A stretch of DNA of 64,000 nt. Origin: Aristolochia californica. Taxonomy: Eukaryota; Streptophyta; Magnoliopsida; Piperales; Aristolochiaceae. Shown here one piece after another: positions 27,601-41,727 of this stretch. The position numbers and the translations under genes were made by a program. Below the pieces are notes generated by a model, which had not been told where the DNA came from, searched no databases, and was given only the letters and a program-made list of their open reading frames with translations. Position 1 is the first letter of the stretch; every line of letters starts with the position of its first letter. The stretch lies in NCBI GenBank assembly GCA_029961685.1, contig JARWKL010000015.1, positions 13,142,801 to 13,206,800 of the forward strand, in the 5' to 3' direction.

Positions 27601-28670
27601 ATTTAGTGCGTGAAATAATTTTCTATTTATTATTATAGTTTTCAAATTTTTTTGCACACATGAACTCTAGAATTTTCATTTTGTCGCGATCTTATATCTT
27701 TTTTGTTTACGAGGAAAAATGGGAGAGTAAAAACTCAAGTTAGGATCTGAAAAAAAAAAAATTGAAATGGACAAATGTTGAGAGAGATTATTCCAAAAAG
27801 TATCTGGGATTTTTAAGGATAGGCAAAAAGTGGGTTGTTTGGCTTTGGTAAATATCCTACCACTCTAGAATTTAACTTTTTCTACTCTGCCTAATTTTTG
27901 GTTCTGAAGGCCACATGTATCCTCAACATGCATGTGGCATGCATATCCACCACACTTAAAACATGTTAGGATCAATTAGAGGTCTCTTTCCTATAAAATT
28001 CCACCAATCTATTATTAGGGGGTTGTACTAGTGGAATTTCCCAAGCACGGATTTTGGAGTTCATTTTTAATGCGTGAAATAATTTTCTATTTATTATTAT
28101 AGTTTTCAAATTTTTTTGCACACATAAACTCTAGAATTTTCATTTTGATGCAATCTTATATCTTTTTTGTTTACGAGGAAAAATGGGAGAGTGAAAACTC
28201 AAGTTTGGATCTGAAAAAAATAAAATTGAAATGCACAACTGCTGAGAGTGATAATTCCAAAAAGTATCTGTGATTTTCAAGGATAGGAAAAAAGTGGGTT
28301 GTTTGGCTCTGGTAAATATCCAATCACTTGAGAATTTAACTTTTTCTACTCCCCTAAATTTTCTGATCTGAAGGCCACTTGCATACTCAACATGCTTGTG
28401 GCATGCATATCCATCACACTTAAAACATTTTAGGATCAGTTAGAGGTCTCTTTCCTATAAAATTCCACCAAGCTATTATTAGGGGGTTGTACTAGTGGAA
28501 TTTCCCAAGCATGGATTTTGGAGTTAATTTTTAGTGCGTGAAATAATTTTCTATTTATTATTATAGTTGTCAAAATTTTTTTCACACATGAACTCTAGAA
28601 TTTTCATTTTGTTGCCATCTTATATCTTTTTTCTTTACGAGGAAAAATGGGAGAAAGAAAACTCAAGTTT

Positions 28671-29300
28671 GGATCTAAAAAAAAAAATTTGAATTGCACA
28701 AATGCTGAGAGAGATAACTCCAAAAACTATCTGTGATTTTTAAGGATAGGAAACAAGTGGGTTGTTCGGCTCTGGTAAGTATCCAACCATTTGAGAATTT
28801 AACTTTTTCTACTCCCCCTAATTTTTTGATCTGAAGGCCACTTGCATCCTCAACATGCTTGTGGCATGCATATCCACCACACTTAAAACATGTTAGGATC
28901 AGTTAGAGGTCTCTTTCTTATAAAATTCCACCAAGCTATTATTAGGGGGTTGTACTAGTGGAATTTCCCAAATATGGATTTTGGAGAACATTTTTAGTGC
29001 GTGAAATAATTTTCTATTTATTATTATAGTTTTCAAATTTTTTTGCACACATGAACTCTAGAATTTTCATTTTGTCGCGATCTTATATCTTTTTTGTTTA
29101 CGAGGAAAAATGGGAGAGTGAAAACTCAAGTATGGATCTAAAAAAAAAAATTTGAATTGCACAAATGCTGAGAGAGATAATTCCAAAAACTATCTGTGAG
29201 TTTTAAGGATAGGAAAAAAGTGGGTTGTTTGGCTCTGGGAAGTATCCAACCATTTGAGAATTTAACTTTTTCTACTCCCCCTAATTTTTTGATCTGAAGG
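28671..29300 (+). repeat. Second single-unit duplication, 463-bp offset
   Basis: The stretch around 28671-28850 is repeated one unit later at about 29133-29310. Shared rare variants include tttgaattgcacaaatgc, ccaaaaactatctgtga, aggaaa(c/a)aagtggg, aagtatccaaccatttgag and aattttttgatctg. Differences are few. This is a local one-unit event, seemingly older than the one near 24 kb. Confidence 0.7.
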
Positions 29301-29669
29301 CCACTTGCATCCTCAACATGCTTGTGGCATGCATATCCACCACACATAAAACATGTTCGGATCAGTTAGAGGTCTCTTTCCTATAAAATTCCACCAAGCT
29401 ATTATTAGGGTGTTGTACTAGTGGAATTTCCCAAGCATGGATTTTGGAGTTATTTTTTAGTGCGTGAAATAATTTTCTATTTATTATTATAGTTATCAAA
29501 TTTTTTTTCACACATGAACTCTAAAATTTTCATTTTGTCACGATCTTATATATTTTTTTTTTTACGATGAAAAATTGGAGAGTGAAAACACAAGTTCTGA
29601 TCTGAAAAAAAAAATTTGAAATGCACAAATGCGGAGAGAGATAATTCCTAAAAGTATCTGTGATTTTTA

Positions 29670-32600
29670 AGGATAGGCAAAAAGTGGGTTGTTTGGCTCT
29701 GGTAAAAATATCCAACCACTTGAAAATTTCAATTTTTCTACTCCCCCTAATTTTTTGATCTGAAGGCCACTTGCACCCTCAACATGCTTGTGGCATGCAT
29801 ATCCACCACACTTAAAAAATGTTAGGATCAGTTAGAGGTCTCTTTCCTATAAAATCCCAACAAGCTATTATTAGGTGGTTGTACTAGTAGAATTTCCCAA
29901 ACATGGATTTTGGAGTTCATTTTTAGTGCGTGAAATTATTTTCTATTTATTATTATATTTTTCAATTTTTTTTGCATACATGAACTCTAGAATTTTCATT
30001 TTGTTGTGGTCTTATATTTTTTTTGTTTACGAGGAAAAATGGGAGAGTGAAAACAAAAGTTTAGATCTGAAAAAAAAAAATTTGAAATGCACAAATTGTG
30101 ATAGAGATAATTCCAAAAACTATCTGTGATTTTTAACGATAGGCAAAGAGTGGGTTGTTTCGCTCTAGTAAATATCCAACCACTTGAGAATTTAACATTT
30201 TCTACTACCCCTAATTTTTGGATCTGAAGGCCACTTACATCCTCAACATGCTTGTGGCATGCATATCCACCACACTTAAAACATGTTAGGATCAATTAGA
30301 GGTCTCTTTCCTATAAAATTCCACCAAGCTATTATTAGGGGGTTGTACTAGTGGAATTTCCCAAGCATGGATTTTGGAGTTCCTTTTTAGTGCGTGAAAT
30401 AATTTTCTATTTATTATTATAGTTTTCAAATTTTTTTGCACACCTGAACTCAAGAATTTTCAGTTTGTTGCGATCGTATATCTTTTTTGTTTAGGAGGAA
30501 AAATGGGAGAGTGAAAACTCAAGTTTGGATCAGAAAAAAAAAATTTGCAATGCACAAATGCTGAGAGAGATTATTCCAAAAAGTATCTGTGATTTTTAAG
30601 GATAGGCAAAAAGTGGGTTGTTTGGCTCTGGGAAATATCCAACCACTTGAGAATTTGACTTTTTCTACTCCCCCTAATTTTGGATCTGAAGGCCACTTGC
30701 ATCCTCAACATATTTGTGGCATGGATATCCGCCACACTTAAAACATGTTAGGATCAGTTAGAGGTCTCTTTCCTATAAAATTCCATCAAGGAATTATTAG
30801 GGGGTTGTACTAGTGGAATTTCCCAAGCATGGATTTTGGAGTTCATTTTTAGTGCGTGAAATAATTTTCTATTTATTATTATAGTTTCCAATATTTTTTG
30901 CACACATGAACTCAAGAATTTTCATTTTGTTACGATCTTATATCTTTTTTGTTTACGAGGAAAAATGGGAGAGTGAAAACTCAAGTTTGGATCTGAAAAA
31001 AAAAATTTGAAAGGCACAAATGCTGAGAGTGATAATTCCAAAAAGTATCTGTGATTTTTAAGGATAGGCAAAAAGTGGGTTGTTTGGCTCTAGTAAATGT
31101 CCAACCACTTGAGAATTTAACTTTTTCTACTCCCCCTAATTTTGGATCTGAAGGCCACTTGCATCCTAAACATGTTTGTGGCATGCATATCCATCACACT
31201 TAAAACATGTTAGGATCAGTTAGAGGTCTCTTTCCTATAAAATTCCACCAAGCAATTATTAGGGGGTTGTACTAGTGGAATTTATCAAGCATGGATTTTG
31301 GAGTTCATTTTTAGTGCGTGAAATAATTTTCTATTTATTATTATAGTTTACAAATTTTTTTACACACATGAATTCTTGAATTTTCATTTTGTCGCGATCT
31401 TATATCTTTTTTGTTTACGAGGAAAAATGGGAGAGTGAAAACTCAAGTTTGGATATGAAAAAAAAAATTTGAAATGCACAAATGCTGATAGAGATAATTC
31501 CAAAAAGTATCTTTGATTTTTAAGGATAGGCAAAAAGTGGGTTGTTTGGCTCTGGTAAATATCCAACCACTTGAAAATTTCACTTTTTGTACTCCCCCTA
31601 ATTTTTGGATCTGAAGGCCACTTGCATCCTCAACATGCTTGTGGCATTCATATCCGGCACACTTAAAACATGTTAGGATCAGTTAGAGGTCTCTTTCCTA
31701 TAAAATCCCACCAAGTTATTATTAGGGGGTTGTACTTGTAGAATTTCCCAAACATGGATTTTGGAGTTCATTTTTTGTGTGTGAAATAATTTTCTATTTA
31801 TTATTACTGTTTTCAAATTTTTTTACACACATGAACTCTAGAATTTTCATTTTGTTGCGATCTTATATCTTTTTTGTTTACGAGGAAAAAAGGGAGAGTG
31901 AAAACTCAAGTAAGGATCTGAAAAAAAAAAATTGAAATGCACAAATTCTGAGGAGATAATTCTAAAAAGTAACTGTGATTTTTAAGGATAGGCAAAGAGT
32001 GGGTTGTTTAGCTTTGGTAAATATCAACCCGCTTGAGAATTTAACATTTTTTGCTCCCCCTAATTTTTGGATCTGAAGGCCAATTACATCCTCAACATAC
32101 TTGTGGCATGCATATCCACCACACTTAAAACATGTTAAGATCAATTAGAGGTCTCTTTCCTATAAAATTCCACCAAGCTATTATTAGGGGGTTGTACTAG
32201 TGGAATTTCCCAACCATGGATTTATGGGATCATTTTTAGTGCGTGAAATAATTTTCTATTTATTATTATAGTTTTCAAATTTTTTTGCACACATGAACTA
32301 TAGAATTTTCATTTTGTCGCGATCTTATATATTTTTTGTTTACGATGAAAAATGGGAGAGTGAAAACACAAGTTTGGATCTGAAAAAAAAAATTTGAAAT
32401 GCACAAATGCGGAGAGAGATAATTCCTAAAAGTATCTGTGACTTTCAAGGATAGGCAAAAAGTGGGTTGTTTGGCTCTGGTAAATATCCAACCACTTGAA
32501 AATTTCACTTTTCTACTCCCCCTAATTTTTGGATCTGAAGGCCACTTGCATCCTCAACATGCTTGTGGCATGCATATCCACCACACTTAAAAAATGTTAG

Positions 32601-35600
32601 GATCGGTTAGAGGTCTCTTTCCAATAAAATCCCACCAAGCTATTATTAGGGGGTTGTACTAGTAGAATTTCCCAAACATGGATTTTGGAGTTCATTTTTA
32701 GTGCGTGAAATAATTTTCTATTTATTATTATAGTTTTCAATTTTTTTTGCACACATGAACTCTAGAATTTTAATTTTGTTGCGATCTTATATCTTTTTTT
32801 TTTACGAGGAAAAATGGGAGAGTGAAAACAAAAGTTTAGATCTGAAAAAAAAAAAATTTGAAAAGCACAAATTCTGATTGAGATAATTCCAAAATGTATC
32901 TGTGATTTTTAAGGATAGGCAAAGAGTGGGTTGTTTGGCTCCGGTAAATATCCAACCACTTGAGAATTTAACATTTTCTACTCCCCCTAATTTTTGGATC
33001 TCAAGGATACTTACATCCTCAACATGCTTGTGGCATGCATATCCACCACACTCAAAACATGTTAGGATCAATTAGAGGTCTCTTTCCTATAAAATTCCAC
33101 CAAGCTATTATTAGGGGGTTGTACTAGTGGAATTTCCCAAACATGGATTTTGGAGTTCCTTTTTAGTGCGTGAAATAATTTTCTATTTGTTATTATAGTT
33201 TTCTATTTTTTTTGCACACATGAACTCTAGAATTTTCTATTTGTCGCGATTTTATATCTTTTTTGTTTACGAGGAAAAATTGGAGAGTGAAAACTCAAGT
33301 TGGGATCAGAAAAAAAAATTATATGAAATGCACAAATGCTGAGAGAGATAATTCCAAAAAATATCTGTGATTTGTAAGGATAGGCAAAAAGTGGGTTGTT
33401 TCGCTCTGGTAAATATCTAACCAGTTGAGAATTTAACTTTTTCTACTCCCCCAAATTTTCTGATCTGAAGGCCACTTGCATCCTCAACATGCTTGTGGCA
33501 TGCATATCCACCACACTTAAAACATGTTAGGATCAGTTAGAGGTCTCTTTCCTATAAAATTCCACCAAGCTATTATTAGGGGTATGTACTAGTAGAATTT
33601 CCGAAACATGGATTTTGGAGTTCATTTTTAGTGCGTGAAATAATTTTCTATTTATTATTATATTTTTCAAATTTTTTTTCACACATGAACTCGAGAATTT
33701 TCATTTTATTGCAATCTTATATCTTTTTTGTTTACCAGGAAAAATGGGAAAGTGAAAACAAAAGTTTAGATATGAAAAAAAAAAAATTTGAAATGCACAA
33801 ATTCTGAGAGAGATAATTCCAAAAAGTATCTGTGATTTTTAAGGATAGGCAAAGAGTGGGTTGTTTGGCTCTGGTAAATATCCAACCACTTGAGAATTTA
33901 ACATTTTCTACTCCCCCTAATTTTTGGATCTGAAGGCCACTTACATCCTCAACATGCTTCTAGCATGCATATCCACCACACTTAAAACATGTTAGGATCA
34001 ATTAGAGGTCTCTTTCCTATAAAATTCCACCAAGCTATTATTAGGGGGTTGTACTAGTGGAATTTCCCAAGCATGGATTTCGGAGTTCCTTTTTAGTACG
34101 TGAAATAATTTTCTATTGGTTATTATAGTTTTCAAATTTTTTTGCACACATGAACTCAAGAATTTTCATTTTGTTTCGATCTTATATCTTTTTTGTTTAC
34201 GAGGAAAAATGGGATAGTGAAAACACAAGTTTGGATCTGAAAAAAAAAAAATTTGCAATGCACAAATGCTGAGAGAGATAATTCCATAAAGTATCTGTGA
34301 TTTTTAAAGATAGGCAAAGAGTTGGTTGTTTGGCTCTGGTAAATATCCAACCACTTGAGAATTTAACTTTTTCAACTCCACCTAATTTTTGGATCTGAAA
34401 GGCCACTTGCATCCTCAACATGTTTGTGGCATGCATATCCACCACAATTAAAACATGTTAGGATCATTTGGAGGTCTCTTTCCTATAAAATTTCACCAAG
34501 CTATTTTTAGGGGGTTGTACTAGTGGAATTTCCCTAACATGTATTTTGGAGTTGATTTTTAGTGTGTGAAATAGTTTTCAATTTATTATTATAGTTTCAG
34601 TTTTTTTTGCACACATGAACTCAAGAATTTTCATTTTGTCGCGATCTTATATGTTTTTAGTTTACGAGGAAAAATGGGAGAGTGAAAACTCAAGTATGGA
34701 TCTGAAAAAAAAAAATTGAAATGTACAAATGCTGAGAGAGATAATTCCAAAAAGTATCTATGATTTTTAAGGATAGGCAAAAAGTGGGTTGTTTGGCTCT
34801 GGTAAATATCCAACCACTTGAAAATTTCACTTTTTCTAATCCCCCTAATTTTTGGATCTGAAGCCCACTTGCATCCTCAACATGCTTGTGGCATGCATGT
34901 CCACCACACTTAAAACATGTTAGGATCAATTGGAGGTCTCTTTCCTATAAAATTTCACCAAGCTATTATTAGGGGGTTGTACTAGTGGAATTTCCCAAGC
35001 ATGGATTTTGGAGTTCCTTTTTAGTGCGTGAAATAATTTTCTATTTATCATTATAGTTTTCAATTTTTTTTGCACACATGAACTCTAGAATTTTCATTTT
35101 GTTGCGATCTTATATCTTTTTTGTTTAAGAGGAAATATGGGAGAGTAAAAACTCAAGTTTGGATCCAAAAAAAAATTTGCAATGCACAAATGCTGAGAGA
35201 GATAATTCCAAAAAGTATCTGTGATTTTTAAGGATAGGCAAAAAGTTGGTTGTTTGGCTCTAGTAAATATCGAACCACTTGAGAATTTAACTTTTTCAAC
35301 TCCACCTAATTTTTGGATCTGAAGGCCACTTGCATCCTCAATTTGCCTCTGGGATGCATATCCACCACAATTAAAACATGTTAGGATCAGTTAGAGGTCT
35401 CTTTCCTATAAAATTCCACCAAGCTATTTTTAGGGGGTTGTACTAGTGGAATTTCCCAAACATGTATTTTGGAGTTGATTTTTAGTGCGTGAAATAATTT
35501 TCAATTTATTATTATAGTTTCAAATTTTTTTTCACACATGAACTCAAGAATTTTCATTTTGTCGCGATCTTATATGTTTTTTGTTTACGAGGAAAAATGG

Positions 35601-36618
35601 GAGAGTGAAAACTCAAGTTTGGATCTGAAAAAAAAAAATTGAAATGCACAAATGTTGAGATAGATAATTACAAAAAGTATCTGTGATTTTTAAGGATAGG
35701 CAAAAAGTGGGTTGTTTGGCTCTGGTAAATATCCAACCACTTTTGAATTTAAGTTTTTCTACTCCCCCTAATTTTTGGATCTGAAGGCCACTTGCATCGT
35801 CAACATGCTTGTGGCATGCATTTCCACCACACTTAAAACATGTTAGGATCAGTTAGAGGTCTCTTTCCTATAAAATTCCACCAAGCTATTATTAGGGGGT
35901 TGTACTAGTGGAATTTCCCCAATATGGATTTTGGAGAACATTTTTAGTGCGTGAAATAATTTTCTATTTATTAATATTGTTTTCAGATTTATTTGCACAT
36001 ATGAACTCTAGAATTTTCATTTTGTAGCGATCTTATATGTTTTTTGTTTACGAGGAAAAATGGGAGAGTGAAAACACAAGTATGGATTTAAAAAAAAAAT
36101 TTGAAATGTACAAATGTTGAGAGAGATAATTCCAAAATGTATCTGTAATTTTTAAGGATACGCAAAAAGTGGGTTGTTTGGCTCTGGTAAATATCCAACC
36201 ACTTGAGAATTTAACTTTTTCTACTCCCCTTAATTTTTGGATCTGAAGGCCACATGCATCCTCAACATGTTTGTGGCATGCATATCCACCACACTTAAAA
36301 CATGTTAGGATCAGTTAGAGGTCTCTTTCCTATAAAATTCCACCAAGCAATTATTAGGGGGTTGTACTAGTGGAATTTCCCAAATATGGATTTTGGAGTT
36401 CATTTTTAGTGCATGAAATAATTTTCTATTCATTATTATAGTTTTCAAATTTTTTTGCACACATGAACTCTAGAATTTTCATTTTGTCGTGATCTTATAT
36501 CTTTTTTGTTTACGAGGAAAAATGGGAGAGTGAAAACTCAAGTTTAGATCTGAAAAAAAAAGAATTGAAATGCAGAAATGCTGAGAGAGATAATTCCAAA
36601 AAGTATCTACTATTTTAA
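29670..36618 (+). repeat. Monomers 65-79 (domain A, right part)
   Basis: Units start at 29670, 30136, 30599, 31061, 31523, 31985, 32448, 32912, 33377, 33842, 34307, 34770, 35231, 35693 and 36155. Two sub-blocks repeat. About 29.53-30.3 kb recurs at 32.31-33.1 kb, six units (about 2777 bp) later, with tacgatgaaaaatt/g, gcggagagagataattccta and aaaacaaaagtttagatctg. About 34.3-34.65 kb recurs at 35.23-35.57 kb, two units (about 924 bp) later, with caactccacctaatttttgg and acatgtattttggagttgat. A subfamily with gcaaagagt recurs in units 30136, 31985, 32912, 33842 and 34307. Confidence 0.92.
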
Positions 36619-39600
36619 AGGATAGGCAAAAAGTGGGTTGTTTGGCTCTGGTAAATATCCAACCACTTGAAAATTTCACTTTTTCTACCCCCCCGAATTT
36701 TTGGATTTGAAGGCCACTTGTATTCTCAACATGCATGTGGCATGCATATCCACCACACTTAAAACATGTTAGGATCTGTTAGAGGTCTTTTTCCTATAAA
36801 ATTCCACCAAGCTATTTTTAGGGGGTTGTACTAGTGGAATTTCCCAAACATGGATTTTGGAGTTCATTTTTAGTGCGTGAAATAATTTTCTATTTATTAT
36901 TATAGCTTTCAAATTTTTTTGCACACAAGATCTCTAGAATTTTCATTTTGATGTGATCTTATATCTTTTTTGTGTACGAGGAAAAATGGGAGAGTGAAAA
37001 CTCAAGTTTGGATCTGAAAAAAAAAAATTTTGAAATGCACAAATGCTGTGAAAGATAGTTCCAAAAAGTATCAATGGTTTTTAAGGATAGGCAAAAAGTC
37101 GGTTGTTTGGTTCTGGTAAATATCCAACCACTTGAGAATTTAACTTTTTCTACTCCCCCTAATTTTCCGATATAAAGGCCACTTGCATCTTCAATATGCT
37201 TGTGGCATGCATATCCACCACACTTAAAACATGTTAGGATCAGTTAGGGGTCTCTTTCCTAAAAAATCGCACCAAGCGATTATTACGGGGTTGTACTTGT
37301 GGAATTTCCCAAACATGGATTTTGGAGTTCATTTTTAGTGCGTGAAATAATTTTCTATTTATTTTTTATAGTTTTCAAATTTTTTTGCACGCATGAACTC
37401 TAGAATTTTCATTTTTTCGTGATCTAATTTGTTTTTTGTTTACGAGGAAAAATGGGAGAGTGAAAACACAAGTTTGGATCTGAAAAAAACAAATTTGAAA
37501 TGCACAAATGCTGAGAGAGATAATTCCCAAAACTATCTGTGATTTTTAAGGATAGGCAAAAAGTGGATTGTTTGGCTCTGGTAAATATCCAACCACTTGA
37601 GAATTTAACTTTTTTTACTCCCCCTAATTTTTGGATCTGAAGGCCACTTGCATCCTCAATATGCGCCTGGCATGCATATCCACCACACTTAAAACATGTT
37701 AGGATCTGTTAGAGGTCTCTTTCCTATAAAATTCCACCAAGCTATCTACTATTAGAATTTCCCAAACATGGATTTTGGAGTTCATTTTTAGTGCATGAAA
37801 TTATTTTCAATTTATTAGTATAGTTTTCAAATTTTTTTGCACACATGAAGTCTAGAATTTTCTGTTTGTCGCGATTTTATATCTTTTTTGTTTACGAGGA
37901 AAAATTGGAGAGTTAAAATTCAAGTTGGGATCGGAAAAAAAAATTATTTGAAATGCACAAATGCTGAGAGAGATAATTCCAAAAAGTATCTGTGATTTTT
38001 AAGGATAGGCAAACAGTGGGTAGTTTGGCTCCGGTAAATATCCAACCACTTAAGAATTTAGCTTTTTCTACCCCCCCTAATATTTGGATCTGAAGGCCAC
38101 TTGTATTCTCAACATGCTTGTGGCATGCATATCCACCACACTTAAAACATGTTAGGATCAGTTAGAGGTCTCTTTCCTATAAAATTTCACCAAGCTATTT
38201 TTAGGGGGTTGTACTAGTGGAATTTCCCAAACATTGATTTTGGAGTTCATTTTTAGTGCGTGAAATAATTTTCTATTTATTGTTATAGTTTTCATATTTT
38301 TTTGCTCACCTGAACTCTAAAATTTTCATTTTCTTGCGATCTTATATCTTTTTTGTTTACGAGGAAAAATGGGACAGTGAAAACTCAAGTTTGGATCTGA
38401 AAAAAAATAAAATTGAAATGCACAAATGCTGAGAGAGATAATTCCAAAAAGTATCTGTGATTTTTAAGGATAGGCAAAAAGTAGGTTGTTTGGCTCTGGT
38501 AAATATCCAACCACTTGAGAATTTAACTTTTTCTACTCCCCCTAATTTTTCGATCTGAGGGCCACTTGCATCGTCAACATGCTTGTGGCATGCATATCCA
38601 CCACACTTAAAACATGTTAGGATCAGTTAGGGGTCTCTTTCCTATAAAATCGCACCAAGCTATTATTAGGGGGTTGTACTAGTGGAATTTCCAAAACATG
38701 GATTTTGAAGTTCATTTTTAGTGCGTGAAATAATTCTCTATTTATTTTTTATAGTTTTCAAATTTTTTTGCACACATGAACTCTTGAATTTTCATTTTGT
38801 TGCGATCTTTTATCTTTTTTTTTTACGAGGAAAAATAGGAGAGTGAAAACTCAAGTTAGGATCTTAAAAAAAAAAAATTTCAAATGCACAAATGCTGAGA
38901 GAGATAATTCCAAAAAGTATCTGTGATTTTTAAGGATAGGAAAAAAGTGGGTTGTTTGGCTCAGGTAAATATCCAACCACTTGAGAATTTAACTCTTTCT
39001 ACTCCCCCTAATTTTTGGATCTGAAGGCCACTTGCATCCTCAATATGCTTGTGGCATGCATATCCACCACACTTAAACCATGTTAGGATCAATTAGAGGT
39101 CTCTTTCCTATAAAATCGCACCAAGCTATTATTAGGGGGTTGTACTAGTGGAATTTCCCAAACATGGATTGAGTAGTTCATTTTTAGTGCGTGAAATAAT
39201 TTTCTATTTATTATTATAGTTTTCAAATTTTTTTGCACACATGAACTCTTAAATTTTCATTTTGTTGCGATCTTATATCTCTTTTGTTTACGAGGAAAAA
39301 TGGGAGAGTGAAAACTCAAGTTTGGATCTGAAAAAAAATAAAATTTGAAATGCACAAATGCTGAGAGAGATAATTCCAAAAAGTATCTGTGATTTATAAG
39401 GATAGGCAAAAAGTGGGTTGTTTGGCTCTGGTATATATCCAACCACTTGAGAATTTAACTTTTTCTACTCCCCCTAATTTTTGGATCTAAAGGCCACTTG
39501 CATCCTCAACAAGCTTGTGGCATGCATATCCACCACACTTAAAACAAGTTAGGATCAGTTAGAGATCTCTTTCCTATAAAATTCCACCAATCTATTTTTA

Positions 39601-41727
39601 TGGGGTTGTACCAGGGGAATTTCCAAAACATGGATTTTGGAGTTCAATTTTAGTGCGTGACATAATTTTCAATTTATTATTATAGTTTTCAAATTTTTTT
39701 GCACACATGAACTCTAAAATTTTCATTTTGTTGCGATCTTATATCTTTTTCTTTTACCAAGAAAAATGGGAGAGTGAAAACTCAAGTTTGGATCTGAAAA
39801 AGAAAAAATTTGAAATGCACAAATGCTGAGAGAGATAATTCCAAAAAGTATCTGTGATTTTTAAAAATAGGCAAAAAGTGGGTTGTTTGGCTCTGGTAAA
39901 CATCCAACCACTTGAGAATTTAACTTTTTCAACTCCCCCTAATTTTTGGATCTGAAGGCCACTTGCATCCTCAAAATGCTTGTGGCATGCATATCCACCA
40001 CACTTTAAACATGTTAGGATCAGTTGGGGGTCTCTTTCCTTTAAAATCGCTCCAAGCTATTATTAGTTGGTTGTACTAGTGGAATTTCCCAAACATGGAT
40101 TTTGGAGTTCATTTTTAGTGCTTCAAATAATTTTCTATTTATTATTATAGTTTTCAATTTTTTTTGCACACAAGAACTCTAGAATTTTCATTTTGATGCG
40201 ATCTAATATCGTTTTTGTTAACGAGGAAAAATGGGAGAGTGAAAACTGAAGTTTGGATCTGAAAAAAAAAAAAAATTAGAAATGCACAAATGCTGAGAGT
40301 GATAGTTCCAAAAAGTATCTGTGATTTTTAAGGATAGGCAAAAAGTGGGTTGTTTGGCTCTGGTAAATATCCAACCACTTGAGAATTTAACTTTTTCTTC
40401 TCCCCCTAATTTTTGGATCTGAAGGCCACTTGCATCCTCAACATGCTTGTGGCATGCATATCCACCACACTTAAAACATGTTATGATCAGTTAGGGGGTC
40501 TCTTTCCTATTAAATTCCACCAAGCTATTATTAGGGGGTTGTACTAGTGGAATTTCCCGAACATGGAGTTTGGAGTTCATTTTTAGTGCGTGAAATAATT
40601 TTCTATTTATTATTATAGTTTTCAATTTTTTTTGCACACAAGAACTCTAGAATTTTCATTTTGATGCGATCTTATATCTTTTTTTTTTACGAGGAAAAAT
40701 GGGAGAGTGAAAACTCAAGTTTGGATCTGAAAAAAAAAAAATTTGAAATGCACAAATGCTGAGAGAGATAGTTCCAAAAAGTATCTTTGATTTTTAAGAT
40801 AGGCAAAAAGTGGGTTGTTTGGTTCTGGTAAATATCCAACCACTTGAGAATTTAACTTTTTCTACTCCCCCTATTTTTCAGATCTGAATGCCACTTGCAT
40901 CGTCAACATGCTTGTGGCATGCATATCCACCACACTTACAACATGTTAGGATCAGTTAGGGGTCACTTTCCTAGAAAATCGCACCAAGCTATTATTAGGG
41001 GGTTGTACTAGTGGAATTTTCAAAACATGGATTTCGGAGTTCATTTTTAGTGCGTGAAAAAATTTTCCATTTATTTTTTATAGTTTTCAATTTTTTTTGC
41101 ACACATGAACTCTAGCATTTTCATTTTGTTGCGATCTTTTATCTTTTTTTTTTTACGAGGAAAAATAGGAGAGTGAAAACTCAAGTCAGAATCTGAAAAA
41201 AAAAAAATTTGAAATGCACAAATGCTGAGAGAAATAATTCCAAAAAGTATCTGTGATTTTTAAGGATAGGAAAAAAATGGGTTGTTTAGCTCAGGTAAAT
41301 ATCCAACCACTTGAGAATTTAACTTTTTCTACTCCCCCTAATATTTGGATCTGAAGGCCACTTGCATCCTCAAAATGCTTGTGGCATGCATATCCACCAC
41401 ACTTAAAACATGTTAGGATCAGTTGGGGGTCTCTTCCCTATAAAATCGAACCAAGCTACTATTAGGGGGTTGTACTAGTGGACTTTCCCAAACATGGATT
41501 TTGGAGTTCATTTTTAGTGCGTGAAATATATTTCTATTTATTATTATAGTTTTCAAATTTTTTTGCACACATGAACTATAAAATTTTCATTTTGTTGCGA
41601 TCTTATATCTTTTTTGTTTAGGAGAAAAAATGGAAGAGTAAAAACTCAAGACTGGATCTGAAAAAAAAAAGATTTTAAAAGTACAAATGCTGAGAGAGAT
41701 AATTCATAAAAGTATCTGTGATTTTTA
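36619..41727 (+). repeat. Monomers 80-90 (start of domain B variants)
   Basis: Units start at 36619, 37084, 37549, 38002, 38467, 38933, 39399, 39864, 40331, 40797 and 41263. From about 37.25 kb the state ttaggggtctctttcctataaaatcgcacc becomes frequent, where units to the left nearly always have ttagaggtctc and aattccacc. Segments at about 38.52-39.0 kb and 40.86-41.34 kb match at a five-unit offset (2330 bp), sharing tttattttttatag, aaaaataggagag and ggctcaggtaaat. Unit 37549 is only 453 bp because of the deletion annotated separately. Confidence 0.92.
37738..37762 (+). repeat. Monomer with a unique ~12-bp deletion
   Basis: The usual gctattattagggggttgta followed by ctagtggaatttccc is reduced here to gctatctactattagaattt. 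About 12 bp are lost, including the G-run and the start of the actagt site. The unit (37549-38001) is 453 bp. I saw this form only once, so it is a private mutation that has not spread and marks the position uniquely within an otherwise repetitive window. Confidence 0.85.

Larger units (their letters stand above)
22258..29669 (+). repeat. Monomers 49-64 (domain A)
   Basis: Units start at 22258, 22719, 23180, 23648, 24113, 24579, 25040, 25503, 25967, 26430, 26892, 27353, 27816, 28280, 28743 and 29206. Unit 23180 has the same 4-bp aaat duplication as unit 14837, eighteen units away. Unit 22719 carries a short tract otherwise typical of domain B (cgcctgaagttattattagg). Two rare-variant tracts recur at about 25.57 and 27.89 kb (tctactctgcctaatttttg, five units apart), and the segment 27410-27570 is echoed at 30655-30815, seven units away. 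Confidence 0.93.
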
